Shown: piece by piece, positions 1 through 9,952 of the stretch
Numbering within the stretch: the first letter of the stretch is position 1
How the letters are laid out: every line of letters starts with the position of its first letter
Source: Pseudomonas neuropathica
GTDB lineage: Bacteria; Pseudomonadota; Gammaproteobacteria; Pseudomonadales; Pseudomonadaceae
Length of the DNA: 64,000 bases
Direction of reading: 5' to 3'
NCBI RefSeq assembly: GCF_015461835.1
Contig: NZ_JACOPX010000005.1
Span: forward strand, 300,697-364,696
Position numbers and translations under genes: made by a program
The notes under the pieces: generated by a model
Seen by the model: only the letters and a program-made list of their open reading frames with translations
Told to the model about the DNA's origin: nothing
The model's database searches: none

Positions 1-1810
1 GCTCCTCGGCCGCCGCCGCAATCTGCTGATTCATCTGCTGAATCAACGACACCGCCGCCGCAATACTCCCCAGCGCACTCTCAGTCTGCAACGCATCACT
101 GACCGCCAGCTTCACCAGCTCGCCGCTGCTCTGAATCTGCTGCACCGAGGAATGCGCCGCCAAGCGCAAAGCACTGACCAGCCGTTCAATCTCCTCAGTC
201 GATTGCTGCGTGCGCCGAGCCAGCGCGCGCACCTCATCAGCCACCACCGCAAAGCCCCTGCCCTGCTCCCCAGCCCGCGCAGCCTCGATCGCCGCATTCA
301 GCGCCAATAGATTGGTCTGTTCGGCAACACTCTTGATCACCCCGAGCACCGTACCGATATTCTGGATTTCCGCACTAAGGCTTTCGATGCTCGAACTGGC
401 CGACGTCGCCGAGTCAGCCAATTGCTCAATGCGCGCCATGCTCTGGCGCACCACCTGCTGCCCGCTCTCGACCTTGTCTTCCGCCGTCTGCGCGGCCAGC
501 GCCGCTTCTTCGGCGTTGCGTGCAACGTCGTGAACGGTGGCGGTCATCTGGTTCATCGCCGTGGCAACCTGCTCGGTTTCTTCCTTCTGGCTGCTGACCT
601 CAAGGTTGGTCTGCTCAGTGACTGCCGACAACGATTGCGCCGAACTGGCCAGTTGCTCGATCCCCGCCTGCAAACCACTGACGATGGTGCTCAGACCCGC
701 GCCCATCTGTTGCATCGCCAGCATCAACTGGCCGATTTCGTCGCGACGGGTCACTGCCACGGTCGCACTCAAGTCACCGGCGGCAATCTGCTGCGCGACC
801 TGAATCACACTGCGCAATGGCGCGACGATAAGTCGGGTGATCAGCCACGCAGCGAGTAATCCCACGAGCAATGCCAGCGCCGATGAGCCGATGATCAGCA
901 GCGAGTTTTTCTTCAGTTCTGCCTGCATCGCGCCGTCTTCAGCGACATACGCCTGATTCACCCGCTCGACCACTTCGTTGGCACGCTGGTGCAATTGCTC
1001 GTAGACGGTTTTTTCCTGCGCGAGCAACCCGGTGTACTCGGCCAGTTTGTCGTTGAAACCGGCGATGTGCCCGGACACTTCATTGAGCACGGTCAGATAG
1101 CCCTCGTCCTTGACCGTGGTTTTCAATTCTTCGGCCTGCGCCTGCGCTTGTGCGGCCTGTTCGATATTGCCCTTGCCAGCACTGTCGGCATCGCCCTTGC
1201 GGCTTTGATCGAGACGAATCCGCGCTTCGTTCATCGCTTGCAGCATCAACCGCGAAACCTGGCTGACCTGACTGGCCTGCTCGATGAACTGTGCGCCATC
1301 CTTACCCTCGGTGTCCTTCAAGGTATAAGCACCGTCGTCGGCAAGTCCGGCCTGCAATACGTCAAGGTTATTGGCCACACTGGACACCGACCAACTGGCC
1401 ATTTCCAGCGCCAGGTCCTTGGCCTGGGTCAACGACACAAACTCGTCGAACGCCTTACGATAAGCGCCCAGCGACTGCTGCACATCATTCATGACCGGCA
1501 CATTCGCCGCCGACTGCGCTTTGAGCTGATCAGCCAGAGCAACCAGTTCGTCGACGCCCTTACGCAGAGCATCGGCCGTCTTCGGATCGCCCCGCAAGGC
1601 ATATTCCTGCTCGAGCAGGCGCACCTTGAGCAAGCCACTGTTGAGCGAAGACATCTGTTTCAGCCCGTCGAAACGCTGACTGATGGTTTGCAGGGACCAG
1701 ACGCCGATGGCCGCCACCAGCGCCGTCAGAAGCAAAACCAGCACAAACCCGATACCCAGTTTTTTCGCCATACCGAGGTTGGCAAAACGTCCTTGCATGG
1801 CCGAAATCAT
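1..1810 (-). CDS. Methyl-accepting chemotaxis protein (C-terminus cut by window edge)
   Basis: Transmembrane chemoreceptor that passes ligand signals to CheA/CheW at the cell pole. The 603 visible residues begin at an ATG preceded by AGGGGA. The order is a first membrane helix (about 18-38), a long mostly helical periplasmic region of about 260 residues, a second membrane helix (about 301-322), a HAMP domain, and the cytoplasmic signalling domain. The conserved hairpin tip ([19 protein letters not shown], about 497-515) is intact. The large helical sensor region resembles the HBM (helical bimodular) class known from organic-acid receptors such as McpS; that assignment is inference. Perhaps 40 C-terminal residues lie beyond position 1. 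The ligand cannot be told from the sequence. Confidence 0.93.
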   Translation of the reverse strand, partial: MISAMQGRFANLGMAKKLGIGFVLVLLLTALVAAIGVWSLQTISQRFDGLKQMSSLNSGLLKVRLLEQEYALRGDPKTADALRKGVDELVALADQLKAQSAANVPVMNDVQQSLGAYRKAFDEFVSLTQAKDLALEMASWSVSSVANNLDVLQAGLADDGAYTLKDTEGKDGAQFIEQASQVSQVSRLMLQAMNEARIRLDQSRKGDADSAGKGNIEQAAQAQAQAEELKTTVKDEGYLTVLNEVSGHIAGFNDKLAEYTGLLAQEKTVYEQLHQRANEVVERVNQAYVAEDGAMQAELKKNSLLIIGSSALALLVGLLAAWLITRLIVAPLRSVIQVAQQIAAGDLSATVAVTRRDEIGQLMLAMQQMGAGLSTIVSGLQAGIEQLASSAQSLSAVTEQTNLEVSSQKEETEQVATAMNQMTATVHDVARNAEEAALAAQTAEDKVESGQQVVRQSMARIEQLADSATSASSSIESLSAEIQNIGTVLGVIKSVAEQTNLLALNAAIEAARAGEQGRGFAVVADEVRALARRTQQSTEEIERLVSALRLAAHSSVQQIQSSGELVKLAVSDALQTESALGSIAAAVSLIQQMNQQIAAAAEE

Positions 1811-1919
1811 TGCGCGTAGTCCCCTGCCATTGTCAGTAGAGCGAAGAGTCGCAACGGCCATGAAGCAGCACAAGTCTCTGGCGTCGGAATAATGGCAAAA
1901 AGCTACGCCTGCGTCGTTT

Positions 1920-3320
1920 TCAGAACACTTGAGGTCGATCCGAACCGGTGTAGCGAAAAAACTGCCGGGCGCGTGGATCACAAGCGTAGGCGACGTTGAT
2001 GCGCAGCCAATCGCCCGACTCGCCATGGGGACTGAATGCATCAGGCGCTGACAGCAACACGCCGCAACGTTGAGCCTGCCGACGCAGCCGAATCTGATCG
2101 GTCATGCGCGAGCGCGCCCAGATGAACAAGCCACCCGCAGGCTTGCCGAAAACCTCCCAGTCGGCGTCCTCCAGCGCCTGCAATGCAGCCGCGCGATCGG
2201 CATTCAGGCGTTGACGCTGGCGCTGCACCAGTTTGCGGTAAGCGCCGCTGACCATCAGGCTGGCCAGCACGGCTTCGGTAAACCTTGACGCCCCCAGACC
2301 GCTGATCATCTTGACCTGCGCCAGCCGTCTGACCATGTCGCTGTCGGCAAAAACGAAACCGACCCGCAACGAGCTGCTCAGCGTCTTGGAAAAACTGCCC
2401 ACGTAAATGACTCGCCCCTCATCATCCAGAGCCGCCAGGCGCGTGCCGTTGCCGGTGTGCAAGTCTGCGTAGACATCGTCTTCGATCACGCGCAAATCGT
2501 AGGTCTTGCTCAGTTGCAGGATGCGTTGCGCTACGCTCGGCGACAGGCAACTGCCTGTGGGGTTGTGATGATGGCTGTTGATGAATAACGCGCCGGGGCG
2601 AAACTGTTGCAGCAACGCTTCCAGCGCTTCGATATCCGGCCCGTTCGGGGTACGACGCACCTCGAGCATGCGCACGCCGTGCATCCGCAGGAGATCGAAC
2701 AACGGCGCGTAACCGGGCGTCTCGACCACCACGCAGTCTCCGGCCTTGAACAACGTTCGCACGATCAGATCAAGCGCATGGCTGGCGCCGCAGGTACTCA
2801 GCAACTGCGCACTGCGAGCCTCGATTCCGAACAGTTTCAGGCGCTTGGCGATTTGCTCGCGCAACGCTGGAAGCCCCAAGGGCGTGCTGTAGTTGAACAG
2901 GCTGGCCATGTCGGTGCGAGCCACCTCGCGCAGGGCATAACTGAGGTCGTCAGGTTCACGCCAGCTATGCGGCAGTCCGCCCGCGCCAAGTTTCAAGCCT
3001 CCCGCGGCCTCGCACACGGCATCGCACCAGGCGAACCGGCCCTCGAATGGTGCCAGCTCATCTTCTGCGCCTGTTACCGAGGGCGAGGCGGCGACAATGA
3101 ACCCGGTGCCCTGGCATGAACTCAGAACACCCTGCGATACCAGCCGCTCACACGCCTCGACCACACACGACTGGCTGAGCAGATTGCCCCGGGCGATTTG
3201 CCGCACGGACGGCAAACGGGTGGCCGGCGGTACGCCACTTTGCAGGATCCACTCGGTCAGTCCGTCAACAATCTGCTGCACGACCGGCACCATTGCCTGT
3301 CGATCAATTCTCAATTCCAT
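1920..3320 (-). CDS. MocR-type (GntR/aminotransferase fusion) transcriptional regulator
   Basis: A 466-residue fusion of an N-terminal GntR winged helix (about 10-75, with the LPSVRQIA helix) and a C-terminal fold-type I aminotransferase domain. The PLP-binding lysine sits in [14 protein letters not shown], near residue 312. MocR proteins use PLP as an effector-sensing cofactor and usually control vitamin B6, amino-acid or GABA-type pathways; the target here is unknown. The start [10 protein letters not shown] is preceded by GGACAGGAG with good spacing. An upstream in-frame extension to 3428 lacks such support. The next gene upstream on the same strand is a dehydrogenase 190 bp away, so co-transcription is uncertain. 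Confidence 0.9.
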   Translation of the reverse strand: MELRIDRQAMVPVVQQIVDGLTEWILQSGVPPATRLPSVRQIARGNLLSQSCVVEACERLVSQGVLSSCQGTGFIVAASPSVTGAEDELAPFEGRFAWCDAVCEAAGGLKLGAGGLPHSWREPDDLSYALREVARTDMASLFNYSTPLGLPALREQIAKRLKLFGIEARSAQLLSTCGASHALDLIVRTLFKAGDCVVVETPGYAPLFDLLRMHGVRMLEVRRTPNGPDIEALEALLQQFRPGALFINSHHHNPTGSCLSPSVAQRILQLSKTYDLRVIEDDVYADLHTGNGTRLAALDDEGRVIYVGSFSKTLSSSLRVGFVFADSDMVRRLAQVKMISGLGASRFTEAVLASLMVSGAYRKLVQRQRQRLNADRAAALQALEDADWEVFGKPAGGLFIWARSRMTDQIRLRRQAQRCGVLLSAPDAFSPHGESGDWLRINVAYACDPRARQFFRYTGSDRPQVF

Positions 3321-3466
3321 GAGCAAGCAAACTCCTGTCCGTTTTGCTGGCGGCAGTAAATCACAGCCGCGCCGGACAGGCTGTGCGACAACGCCGCCAA
3401 AAGCGACCGTTCTAACCGTTTGATACACATTGTTTAAGAGGCTTCACGGAACTGACCGCTGCCCAC

Positions 3467-3494
3467 AAAAAAGCCAGCAACGAATGCGGGCTGT
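3467..3494 (-). terminator. Possible intrinsic terminator after the SDR gene
   Basis: Read on the minus strand, an imperfect hairpin with AGCC/GGCT arms is followed by six T residues, 17 bp after the short-chain dehydrogenase stop codon. The stem is short, so this is only a moderate candidate. Confidence 0.35.
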
Positions 3495-3510
3495 TGTTCT
3501 TGGGCGTGAT

Positions 3511-4272
3511 TCAGAAAGCGGTGACGCCGCCATCCACTGCCAGCGAGTGGCCGGTGGTGAATGCCGCACCGTCGCTGCACAGGTACAACACGGCACTGGC
3601 GATTTCCTCGACTTTGCCGATGCGCCCGACCGGGTGCATGGCGTTGGCGAACTCACCCTTCTTCGGGTCGGCCTCGTAAGCACGGCGGAACATGTCGGTA
3701 TCGATCACCGCCGGACACACAGCGTTGACACGGATTTTCTTCTTCGCGTATTCGATGGCCGCCGATTTGGTCAGACCGATCACCGCGTGCTTCGACGCCG
3801 CGTAGATGCTCATCTTCGGCGCCGCGCCCAGTCCCGCTACCGAGGCGGTGTTGACGATCGCCCCGCCGCCCTGCGCCAGCAACAGCGGCAGCTGATACTT
3901 CATGCACAGCCAGACGCCTTTGACGTTGACGCCCATGATCGCGTCGAACTCATCCATCGAGCCGTCGGCCAGTTTGCCTTTTTCGATTTCGATGCCGGCA
4001 TTGTTGAAGGCGTAGTCGAGACGGCCGTAAGTGTTGATGACCTCGTCCATCAGATTCTTCACTTCGCTTTCGACGGTCACGTTGCAGCGCACGAAAGTCG
4101 CTTCGCCGCCGGCTGTACGAATCAGCGCCACTGTGCCCTCGCCCCCTGCCGCGTCCAGATCGGCGACCACCACTTTCAGGCCTTCGGCGGCGAACGCCTG
4201 GGCGGTCGCACGGCCAATGCCGTTGGCCGCGCCAGTGACTACAGCAACCTGACCGGAAAACGTCATGCTCAT
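3511..4272 (-). CDS. SDR-family NAD(P)-dependent oxidoreductase
   Basis: Classical short-chain dehydrogenase/reductase of 253 residues. It shows the nucleotide-binding TGAANGIG motif (about 13-20), NNAG (about 90-93), and the catalytic Ser plus YxxxK (YAASK, about 157-161). The C-terminal pattern GHSLAVDGG is typical of SDRs close to glucose/3-oxoacyl reductases. An aspartate after the second beta strand (VVADLD) suggests NAD+ preference. The substrate cannot be assigned. It is divergent from the medium-chain reductase that starts about 237 bp away. Confidence 0.9.
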   Translation of the reverse strand: MSMTFSGQVAVVTGAANGIGRATAQAFAAEGLKVVVADLDAAGGEGTVALIRTAGGEATFVRCNVTVESEVKNLMDEVINTYGRLDYAFNNAGIEIEKGKLADGSMDEFDAIMGVNVKGVWLCMKYQLPLLLAQGGGAIVNTASVAGLGAAPKMSIYAASKHAVIGLTKSAAIEYAKKKIRVNAVCPAVIDTDMFRRAYEADPKKGEFANAMHPVGRIGKVEEIASAVLYLCSDGAAFTTGHSLAVDGGVTAF

Positions 4273-4509
4273 TGTTATGTCCTCGAAGGGATAGATGCAG
4301 GGGATGTGTGGAGTGGCAGCATAGCTATTGAGGTCTGCCGAGCGTCAGCACTATCCAATGGCTGTTTATGTGCCCATGCGTCGCAGTGATAAAACCGGCC
4401 AGGTGATCATCACTGCACTGGATCGGCGTGCATTCGCCGCATCAGCCAACCTTGCGCCAATACCGTCGAGGGTCTATCAACAAGGCTTCATTCCGTTCGA
4501 GTGCCTGCC

Positions 4510-5514
4510 ATGACCAACCACACCAATCGTCAGTTCCTGCTCGCCAAACGCCCGGTGGGTGCGGCTACCCGCGAGACCTTCACCTATCAGGAAGTACCGG
4601 TCGGCGAACCGGCGGCGGGCCAGATTCTGGTCAAGAACGAATACCTGTCCCTCGATCCGGCGATGCGTGGCTGGATGAACGAGGGCAAGTCCTACATCCC
4701 GCCGGTCGGTATCGGTGAAGTCATGCGCGCGCTGGGCGTAGGCAAAGTCATTGCTTCGAACAACCCTGGCTTTGCGGTCGGGGACTACGTCAACGGCGCC
4801 ATTGGCGTGCAGGATTATTTCCTCGGCGAGCCAAGAGGTTTCTACAAAGTCGATCCGAAACTGGCGCCGCTGCCGGTGTACCTGTCAGCGCTGGGCATGA
4901 CCGGCATGACCGCCTACTTCGCCCTGCTGGATGTCGGCGCACCGAAGGCCGGCGACACCGTGGTGTTGTCCGGTGCAGCGGGTGCAGTGGGCAGCATCGC
5001 CGGGCAGATTGCCAAGCTCAAAGGCTGCCGCGTGGTTGGCATTGCCGGCGGCGCCGACAAGTGCAAATTCCTTATTGATGAGTTGGGTTTTGACGGTGCC
5101 ATCGACTACAAGTCCGAAGATGTCGTGGCAGGGCTTAAACGCGAATGCCCGAAAGGCGTCGATGTGTATTTCGATAACGTTGGCGGCGACATCCTCGATG
5201 CGGTGTTGAGCCGTTTGAACATGAAGGCGCGGGTGGTTATCTGCGGCGCGATCAGCCAGTACAACAACAAGGAAGCGGTCAAGGGGCCGGCCAACTACCT
5301 GTCGCTGCTGGTCAACCGTGCGCGGATGGAAGGTTTTGTGGTGATGGATTACGCGGCGCAATACGCCAGCGCTGCGCAGGAAATGGCCGGCTGGATGGCC
5401 AAGGGGCAGCTCAAGAGCAAGGAAGATATCGTCGAAGGGCTGGAGACCTTTCCGGAAACGCTGATGAAATTGTTCAGCGGTGAGAACTTCGGCAAGTTGG
5501 TGTTGAAAATCTAA
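4510..5514 (+). CDS. NADP-dependent medium-chain oxidoreductase (CurA/leukotriene B4 dehydrogenase-like)
   Basis: Zinc-independent medium-chain dehydrogenase/reductase of 334 residues (337 if a GTG at 4501 is used). The Rossmann region has VVLSGAAGAVGS (about 155) and the GMTGMTAYF segment preceding it. The N-terminal KRPVG and the LSLDPAMRGWM segment are characteristic of the prostaglandin-reductase/CurA (YncB) subfamily, which reduces the double bond of alpha,beta-unsaturated ketones or aldehydes with NADPH. It carries none of the zinc-ligand cysteines of alcohol dehydrogenases. The ATG at 4510 has only a weak ribosome-binding site. A REP palindrome follows the gene. Confidence 0.88.
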   Translation: MTNHTNRQFLLAKRPVGAATRETFTYQEVPVGEPAAGQILVKNEYLSLDPAMRGWMNEGKSYIPPVGIGEVMRALGVGKVIASNNPGFAVGDYVNGAIGVQDYFLGEPRGFYKVDPKLAPLPVYLSALGMTGMTAYFALLDVGAPKAGDTVVLSGAAGAVGSIAGQIAKLKGCRVVGIAGGADKCKFLIDELGFDGAIDYKSEDVVAGLKRECPKGVDVYFDNVGGDILDAVLSRLNMKARVVICGAISQYNNKEAVKGPANYLSLLVNRARMEGFVVMDYAAQYASAAQEMAGWMAKGQLKSKEDIVEGLETFPETLMKLFSGENFGKLVLKI

Positions 5515-5532
5515 AACCACTTCAAAACAAAT

Positions 5533-5621
5533 GTAGGAGTGAGCCTGCTCGCGATAGCGGTGTGTCAGTCAACATTAACTTTGTTTGACACACCGCTATC
5601 GCGAGCAGGCTCACTCCTACG
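5533..5621. repeat. REP/BIME palindrome (GTAGGAGTGAGCCTGCTCGCGA type)
   Basis: Two head-to-head copies of a Pseudomonas REP unit, starting GTAGGAGTGAGCC and ending in its reverse complement, form one long stem with about 30-bp arms. It lies between the convergent reductase and pyrF genes, where it may serve as a terminator or mRNA-stability element. Confidence 0.92.
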
Positions 5622-5639
5622 GGGTTATGCGGTGCCTGA

Positions 5640-6338
5640 TCAGGCGATTTCGGCTACGACCGAAGCCAATGCCTTGGCCGGATCCGCCGCCTGGCTGATC
5701 GGACGGCCAATCACCAGATAATCGGAACCGGCATCCAGCGCCTGACGCGGAGTCAGAATGCGGCGCTGATCGTCCTGCGCGCTGCCCGCCGGACGAATTC
5801 CCGGGGTCACCAGTTGCAGCGAAGGGTGCGCAGTTTTCAGTGCCGAGGCTTCCAGCGCCGAGCACACCAGACCGTCCATGCCAGCCTTTTCGGCCAGCGC
5901 GGCCAGACGCAGCACTTGCTCTTGTGGCTCGATATCCAGACCGATACCGGCCAGGTCTTCACGCTCCATCGAGGTCAGCACAGTCACGCCAATCAGCAAC
6001 GGCTGCGGGCCGCTGCGTTTATCCAGCTCTTCACGGCAAGCGGCCATCATGCGCATGCCACCGGAGCAATGCACGTTGACCATCCACACGCCCATCTCGG
6101 CAGCGGCTTTCACGGCCATCGCGGTGGTGTTGGGAATGTCGTGGAATTTCAGGTCGAGAAATACTTCGAAACCCTTGTCACGCAGGGTGCCGACAATTTC
6201 TGCGGCGCAACTGGTGAACAGTTCCTTGCCCACTTTGACCCGGCACAGTTTCGGGTCCAACTGGTCGGCCAGCTTCAGTGCGGCGTCACGGGTAGGGAAA
6301 TCCAGGGCGACGATGATAGGAGTCTGGCAGGCGGACAT
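5640..6338 (-). CDS. pyrF: Orotidine 5'-phosphate decarboxylase
   Basis: Catalyses the last step of UMP synthesis, decarboxylating OMP. The protein has 232 residues, the usual bacterial length. The start [16 protein letters not shown] places the first-strand aspartate correctly, and the catalytic Asp/Lys array appears in [12 protein letters not shown] (about 59-70). The TPGIRP loop and the C-terminal GRPI phosphate-binding segment (about residue 212) are present. Upstream in-frame codons give a low-quality extension with no ribosome-binding site, so the start at 6338 is preferred. It stands alone, without other pyr genes nearby. Confidence 0.97.
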   Translation of the reverse strand: MSACQTPIIVALDFPTRDAALKLADQLDPKLCRVKVGKELFTSCAAEIVGTLRDKGFEVFLDLKFHDIPNTTAMAVKAAAEMGVWMVNVHCSGGMRMMAACREELDKRSGPQPLLIGVTVLTSMEREDLAGIGLDIEPQEQVLRLAALAEKAGMDGLVCSALEASALKTAHPSLQLVTPGIRPAGSAQDDQRRILTPRQALDAGSDYLVIGRPISQAADPAKALASVVAEIA

Positions 6339-6622
6339 GAATGGGCTCTCAGGCAGGTCGAAATCGGCGCGCATTGTAGCGGAACCGGCGGCGGCGCGGC
6401 ACCCGATGATCGGTAAATCGTCGCCTCGGCCGTGATCAGCATAGCGCTCGCTGCTATTGTGTCGACTCCGATACACAGCCGACACGCCAGCAACAAGCGC
6501 CCACGCTAGCCTCGCCAGCCGCAACACGTCCTTACATCAGCACTTCCCGCCTCACCGCCGGACGCCTATGCTGAAACCACCACCTCGCAGCCCATTTTTT
6601 GTGGTTGGCGGCCTACTGGCAG

Positions 6623-7384
6623 ATGAACAGCCTCATGCACAACACCCAAATGACCGCGACGGACGAGCCTAAAGACGACAAACGCTGGAGCATTCGCGCG
6701 CTGATCGTCGACGATGACGTGCCGATCCGCGAGCTGATGATTGACTACCTCGCCCGCTTCAATATCCACGCCAGCGGCGTCACCGACGGCGCGGCGATGC
6801 GTCAGGCGCTGCTCGCCGAGCATTTCGATGTTGTCGTGCTGGACCTGATGCTGCCCGGCGAAGACGGCTTGTCGCTGTGCCGCTGGCTGCGCGCCGAATC
6901 GGACATCCCGATCCTGATGCTCACCGCCCGTTGCGAACCGACCGACCGCATCATCGGCCTGGAACTGGGCGCCGACGACTATATGGCCAAACCGTTCGAG
7001 CCACGCGAACTGGTCGCGCGCATTCAGACCATTCTGCGCCGGGTGCGCGACGATCGAACCGAACAGCGGGCGAACATTCGTTTCGACAACTGGCGTCTGA
7101 ACAGCGTCCTGCGCCAGTTGATCGCCGACGATGGTCTGGTGGTGCCGCTGTCCAACGCCGAATTCCGCCTGCTGTGGGTGTTTATCGAACGTCCGCGTCG
7201 GGTACTCAGCCGCGAGCAACTGCTCGATGCTGCCCGTGGCCGCTCGATCGAAGCCTTCGACCGCAGCATCGACCTGCTGGTCTCGCGTCTGCGGCAGAAA
7301 CTCGGCGACGACCCGAAAGCCCCGCAGTTGATCAAAACCGTGCGCGGTGAGGGTTACCTGTTCGACGCGCGGGACATCGGCTGA
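6623..7384 (+). CDS. OmpR/PhoB-type response regulator
   Basis: DNA-binding response regulator of about 253 residues. The receiver domain has the acidic pocket (VDDD), the phospho-acceptor aspartate in VVLDLMLPG (about residue 74), the conserved Thr/Ala (MLTARC) and the switch lysine in MAKPF. The C-terminal winged helix includes FDRSIDLLVSRLRQKL and the TVRGEGYLF wing. The true start is unclear: ATG codons at 6623, 6635 and 6650 share the frame and none has a strong ribosome-binding site. The stop overlaps the next kinase start by one base (TGATG), so the two are translationally coupled. The signal is unknown. Confidence 0.92.
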   Translation: MNSLMHNTQMTATDEPKDDKRWSIRALIVDDDVPIRELMIDYLARFNIHASGVTDGAAMRQALLAEHFDVVVLDLMLPGEDGLSLCRWLRAESDIPILMLTARCEPTDRIIGLELGADDYMAKPFEPRELVARIQTILRRVRDDRTEQRANIRFDNWRLNSVLRQLIADDGLVVPLSNAEFRLLWVFIERPRRVLSREQLLDAARGRSIEAFDRSIDLLVSRLRQKLGDDPKAPQLIKTVRGEGYLFDARDIG

Positions 7385-8433
7385 TGCGGGCGCGCTTCGA
7401 CACGCTGTTCGGGCGCCTGTTTGGCGTGCTGTTCGTGGCGATTGTCCTGGCGCACCTGCTGGCGTTCGCCTGGTTCCACCACTACGGGCCACCGCCGCCC
7501 CCGCCGCCACCGGAGTTCTCTCAAGGCGCCGAAGGGCAACCGATGGCACATGATCCGCGCTACCCGCCACGGCCACCGCGTCCGTGGTTCGGTGGCCCGG
7601 TGGTGCCGCTGACCTTTCAATTCATCACGCTGATGATCGCGGCCTGGTACGGCGCCAAACTGCTCAGTCGCCCGATCCAGCGCCTGAGCGACGCCGCCGA
7701 ACGCCTCAGCGAAGACCTCGACAGTCCGCCGCTCGACGAGTCCGGCCCGCGGGAATCGCGACAAGCCGCCTACACCTTCAACCTGATGCAGCAACGCATT
7801 CGCGAACAGGTGCAGCAGCGCGCGCGGATGCTGGGCGCGGTTTCCCATGATCTGCGCACACCGTTGTCACGCCTGAAACTGCGCCTGGAAAACATCAGCG
7901 ATGAAAAGCTGCAAGGCCAGATGCGTCAGGACCTCGACGACATGATCGGCATGCTCGACGCCACCCTCACCTACCTGCACGAACAGCGCACCAGCGAAGC
8001 GTTGCAGTTGATGGACGTGCAGGCGCTGGTCGAATCACTGTGCGAAAACGCGCAGGATCAAGGCGCCGACGTACAGGTCAGCGGCCATTGCGCACCGTTG
8101 CCGGTACAGCCGATGGCGCTGCGTTCGTGCCTCAACAACCTCATGGACAATGCGCTGCGTTATGCCGGCCAGGCACGCATCGAATTGCAGGATCAACGCG
8201 AGCAACTGCTGATCCGCGTAATCGATCACGGTCCGGGGATTGCCGAGGACAAGCGTGAAGCGGTGTTTGAACCGTTTTATCGCTTGGAAGGCTCGCGCAA
8301 TCGCAACTCCGGCGGCGTCGGGCTGGGTATGACGATTGCCCGCGAAGCGGCACAGCGTTTGGGTGGCCAACTCAATCTTGACGAAACACCGGGCGGCGGC
8401 CTCACCGCCATCATTCGCCTGCCGCGCACCTGA
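7384..8433 (+). CDS. Sensor histidine kinase with a short proline-rich periplasmic loop
   Basis: Partner of the preceding response regulator; 349 residues. The first membrane helix spans about 12-31. It is followed by a periplasmic loop of only about 45 residues that is very rich in proline (an eight-proline run) with histidines, then a second helix (about 75-98) and HAMP. The phospho-accepting His is in GAVSHDLRTPLSRL (about residue 155), and the ATPase has N-box NNLMDNALRY and G-boxes DHGPGI and GVGLGM. A loop this small is unlikely to hold a folded ligand domain, so the kinase may sense metal, envelope stress or a partner protein (inference). Confidence 0.92.
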   Translation: MRARFDTLFGRLFGVLFVAIVLAHLLAFAWFHHYGPPPPPPPPEFSQGAEGQPMAHDPRYPPRPPRPWFGGPVVPLTFQFITLMIAAWYGAKLLSRPIQRLSDAAERLSEDLDSPPLDESGPRESRQAAYTFNLMQQRIREQVQQRARMLGAVSHDLRTPLSRLKLRLENISDEKLQGQMRQDLDDMIGMLDATLTYLHEQRTSEALQLMDVQALVESLCENAQDQGADVQVSGHCAPLPVQPMALRSCLNNLMDNALRYAGQARIELQDQREQLLIRVIDHGPGIAEDKREAVFEPFYRLEGSRNRNSGGVGLGMTIAREAAQRLGGQLNLDETPGGGLTAIIRLPRT

Positions 8434-8450
8434 GAAACACACATCCCCTT

Positions 8451-8537
8451 GTAGGAGTGAGCCTGCTCGCGATAGCGGTTTATCTGTGAGAGTTGCTTTG
8501 ACTGACACACCGCTATCGCGAGCAGGCTCACTCCTAC
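8451..8537. repeat. REP/BIME palindrome
   Basis: Inverted pair of the GTAGGAGTGAGCCTGCTCGCGATAGCGGT unit directly after the kinase gene. It has the same family and layout as the copies at 5533, 16269 and 27446. Confidence 0.92.
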
Positions 8538-8666
8538 AGGGGGGTGGAGGTGAAATTTCAGTCTGTGTACCCACCGGTACAAATCCCACATACTCCCGAC
8601 AACTTGCGCCCCGACGCTGCATAAGCCGGTACACCCACCGGTTTTCCATTCCAGGGAGTGAGCCCG

Positions 8667-9524
8667 ATGATCGGTAGCGTCAGCAACTACACGAGCTATA
8701 CCAGCACCAGCAGTACCTCCACGCAAAACGCCCGCAGCCAGCAACTGCAAAAAGAACTGTTCGCCAAACTCGACAGCAACGGCGACGGCGCGGTGGATCA
8801 GGACGAACTGAAAAGCGCCCTGTCACAGAAATCCGACGACGGCCTGCTGGTCAACCTGAGCAAACAGTTCGGCGATCTGGACAGCGACGCCAGCGGCAGC
8901 CTCAGCGCCGAAGAAATGACCGCCATGGCGCCCCCTCCGCCACCGCCACACGATCAAGCCCCAGACACCGACCTCGCCGACGCCCTGATCAGCGCCCTCG
9001 ACAGCGACGGTGACGGCGCCATCAGCAGCGACGAACTGAGCAGCGGCCTCACCAGTGCCGGCAGCACTGCCGACAGCAACGAAATCTTCTCCGCCCTCGA
9101 CAAGAACAAGGACGGCACCGTCAGCCAGGACGAACTCACCGCCAGCCTGACCCCGCCACCTCCACCGCCGCCACACATCAACAGCGACGAACTGTTCAGC
9201 CAACTTGATGCGGATGGCGACGGCAGCGTGACCGCGACAGAACTCGGCAGCGCACTGCAAGCCAGCGACAGCGCGACTTCAACCACCAGCACTGACACCA
9301 GTGCCGCGCTGCTCAAGGTGCTCGATAGCGACAGCAGCGGCGGTGTAAGCAGCGACGAGCTGAAAGCGGCGTTACAGGCTGGGAGAGAACGACCAGAGGA
9401 AGAGCAGACCGCCTCGACCCAGAGCACGACAGAAGCCCTGAATCGCATGATTGCCAATTTGAGCAAGCAGTATTCGCTGGAGAAAACGGCGTCGGTTGGC
9501 AAGTATTTGAATGTGGCGACTTGA
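8667..9524 (+). CDS. EF-hand calcium-binding protein with six loops and polyproline linkers
   Basis: A 285-residue acidic, Ser/Asp-rich protein. Six canonical 12-residue EF loops are visible: DSNGDGAVDQDE, DSDASGSLSAEE, DSDGDGAISSDE, DKNKDGTVSQDE, DADGDGSVTATE and DSDSSGGVSSDE. They are grouped in pairs separated by runs of six to seven prolines (PPPPPPH). The N-terminus is Ser/Thr-rich with no classical signal peptide or membrane helix. The start at 8667 follows AGGGAG; a GTG at 8658 is an alternative. Relatives are sometimes annotated as XopAW-type calcium-binding effectors. No type III secretion gene is in this window, so that role is not supported here. It may be a calcium buffer or sensor. 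Confidence 0.88.
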   Translation: MIGSVSNYTSYTSTSSTSTQNARSQQLQKELFAKLDSNGDGAVDQDELKSALSQKSDDGLLVNLSKQFGDLDSDASGSLSAEEMTAMAPPPPPPHDQAPDTDLADALISALDSDGDGAISSDELSSGLTSAGSTADSNEIFSALDKNKDGTVSQDELTASLTPPPPPPPHINSDELFSQLDADGDGSVTATELGSALQASDSATSTTSTDTSAALLKVLDSDSSGGVSSDELKAALQAGRERPEEEQTASTQSTTEALNRMIANLSKQYSLEKTASVGKYLNVAT

Positions 9525-9550
9525 GTCGACGACATTATTTGCCGCGGAAA

Positions 9551-9840
9551 ATCAAAAGCCCCTCACCCTAGCCCTCCCGAAACGTCGGACCGCCCGTAGG
9601 GAGAGGGGACTGATCGAGGTGTTTGGACGAGTTACGCCGACGTGAAATACCGAGTCGAACTCAGATTCTGAAACAGATCAAAAGCCCCTCACCCTAACCC
9701 TCTCCCCGAGGGAGAGGGGACTGATCTGAGGTGTTTGGACGAGCTACACCGACGTGCGCTACCGCGTTGAACTCAGATTTTGAAAAGCCCGAAAATCGGC
9801 TCCCTCTCCCTCGGGAGAGGGCTGGGGTGAGGGGCGAATC
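9551..9840. repeat. Dispersed CCCTCACCCTAACCCTCTCCC repeats: tandem pair plus inverted copy
   Basis: Two tandem copies of a unit of roughly 105-127 bp start at about 9551 and 9678 (AATCAAAAGCCCCTCACCCT... to ...GAACTCAGATT). An inverted partial copy (GGGAGAGGGCTGGGGTGAGGGGC) lies at about 9799-9836. The same core recurs at 49494-49674. No coding potential is apparent. Confidence 0.85.
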
Positions 9841-9952
9841 CAACACCGAACAAAAGCCGACCGCATGCTCTTCACCACTCAACAGGATGAGCGTTAGCTC
9901 GGCTGCAGCTCTTGATCTGTAAGGCGACGTCGGAAGGCTGAGTGGAGGGATT

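Noticed and set aside
8667..9524. Assigning the EF-hand protein as a type III effector
   Set aside because: Similarity to XopAW-named proteins rests mainly on EF loops; no secretion genes or chaperone are in the window.
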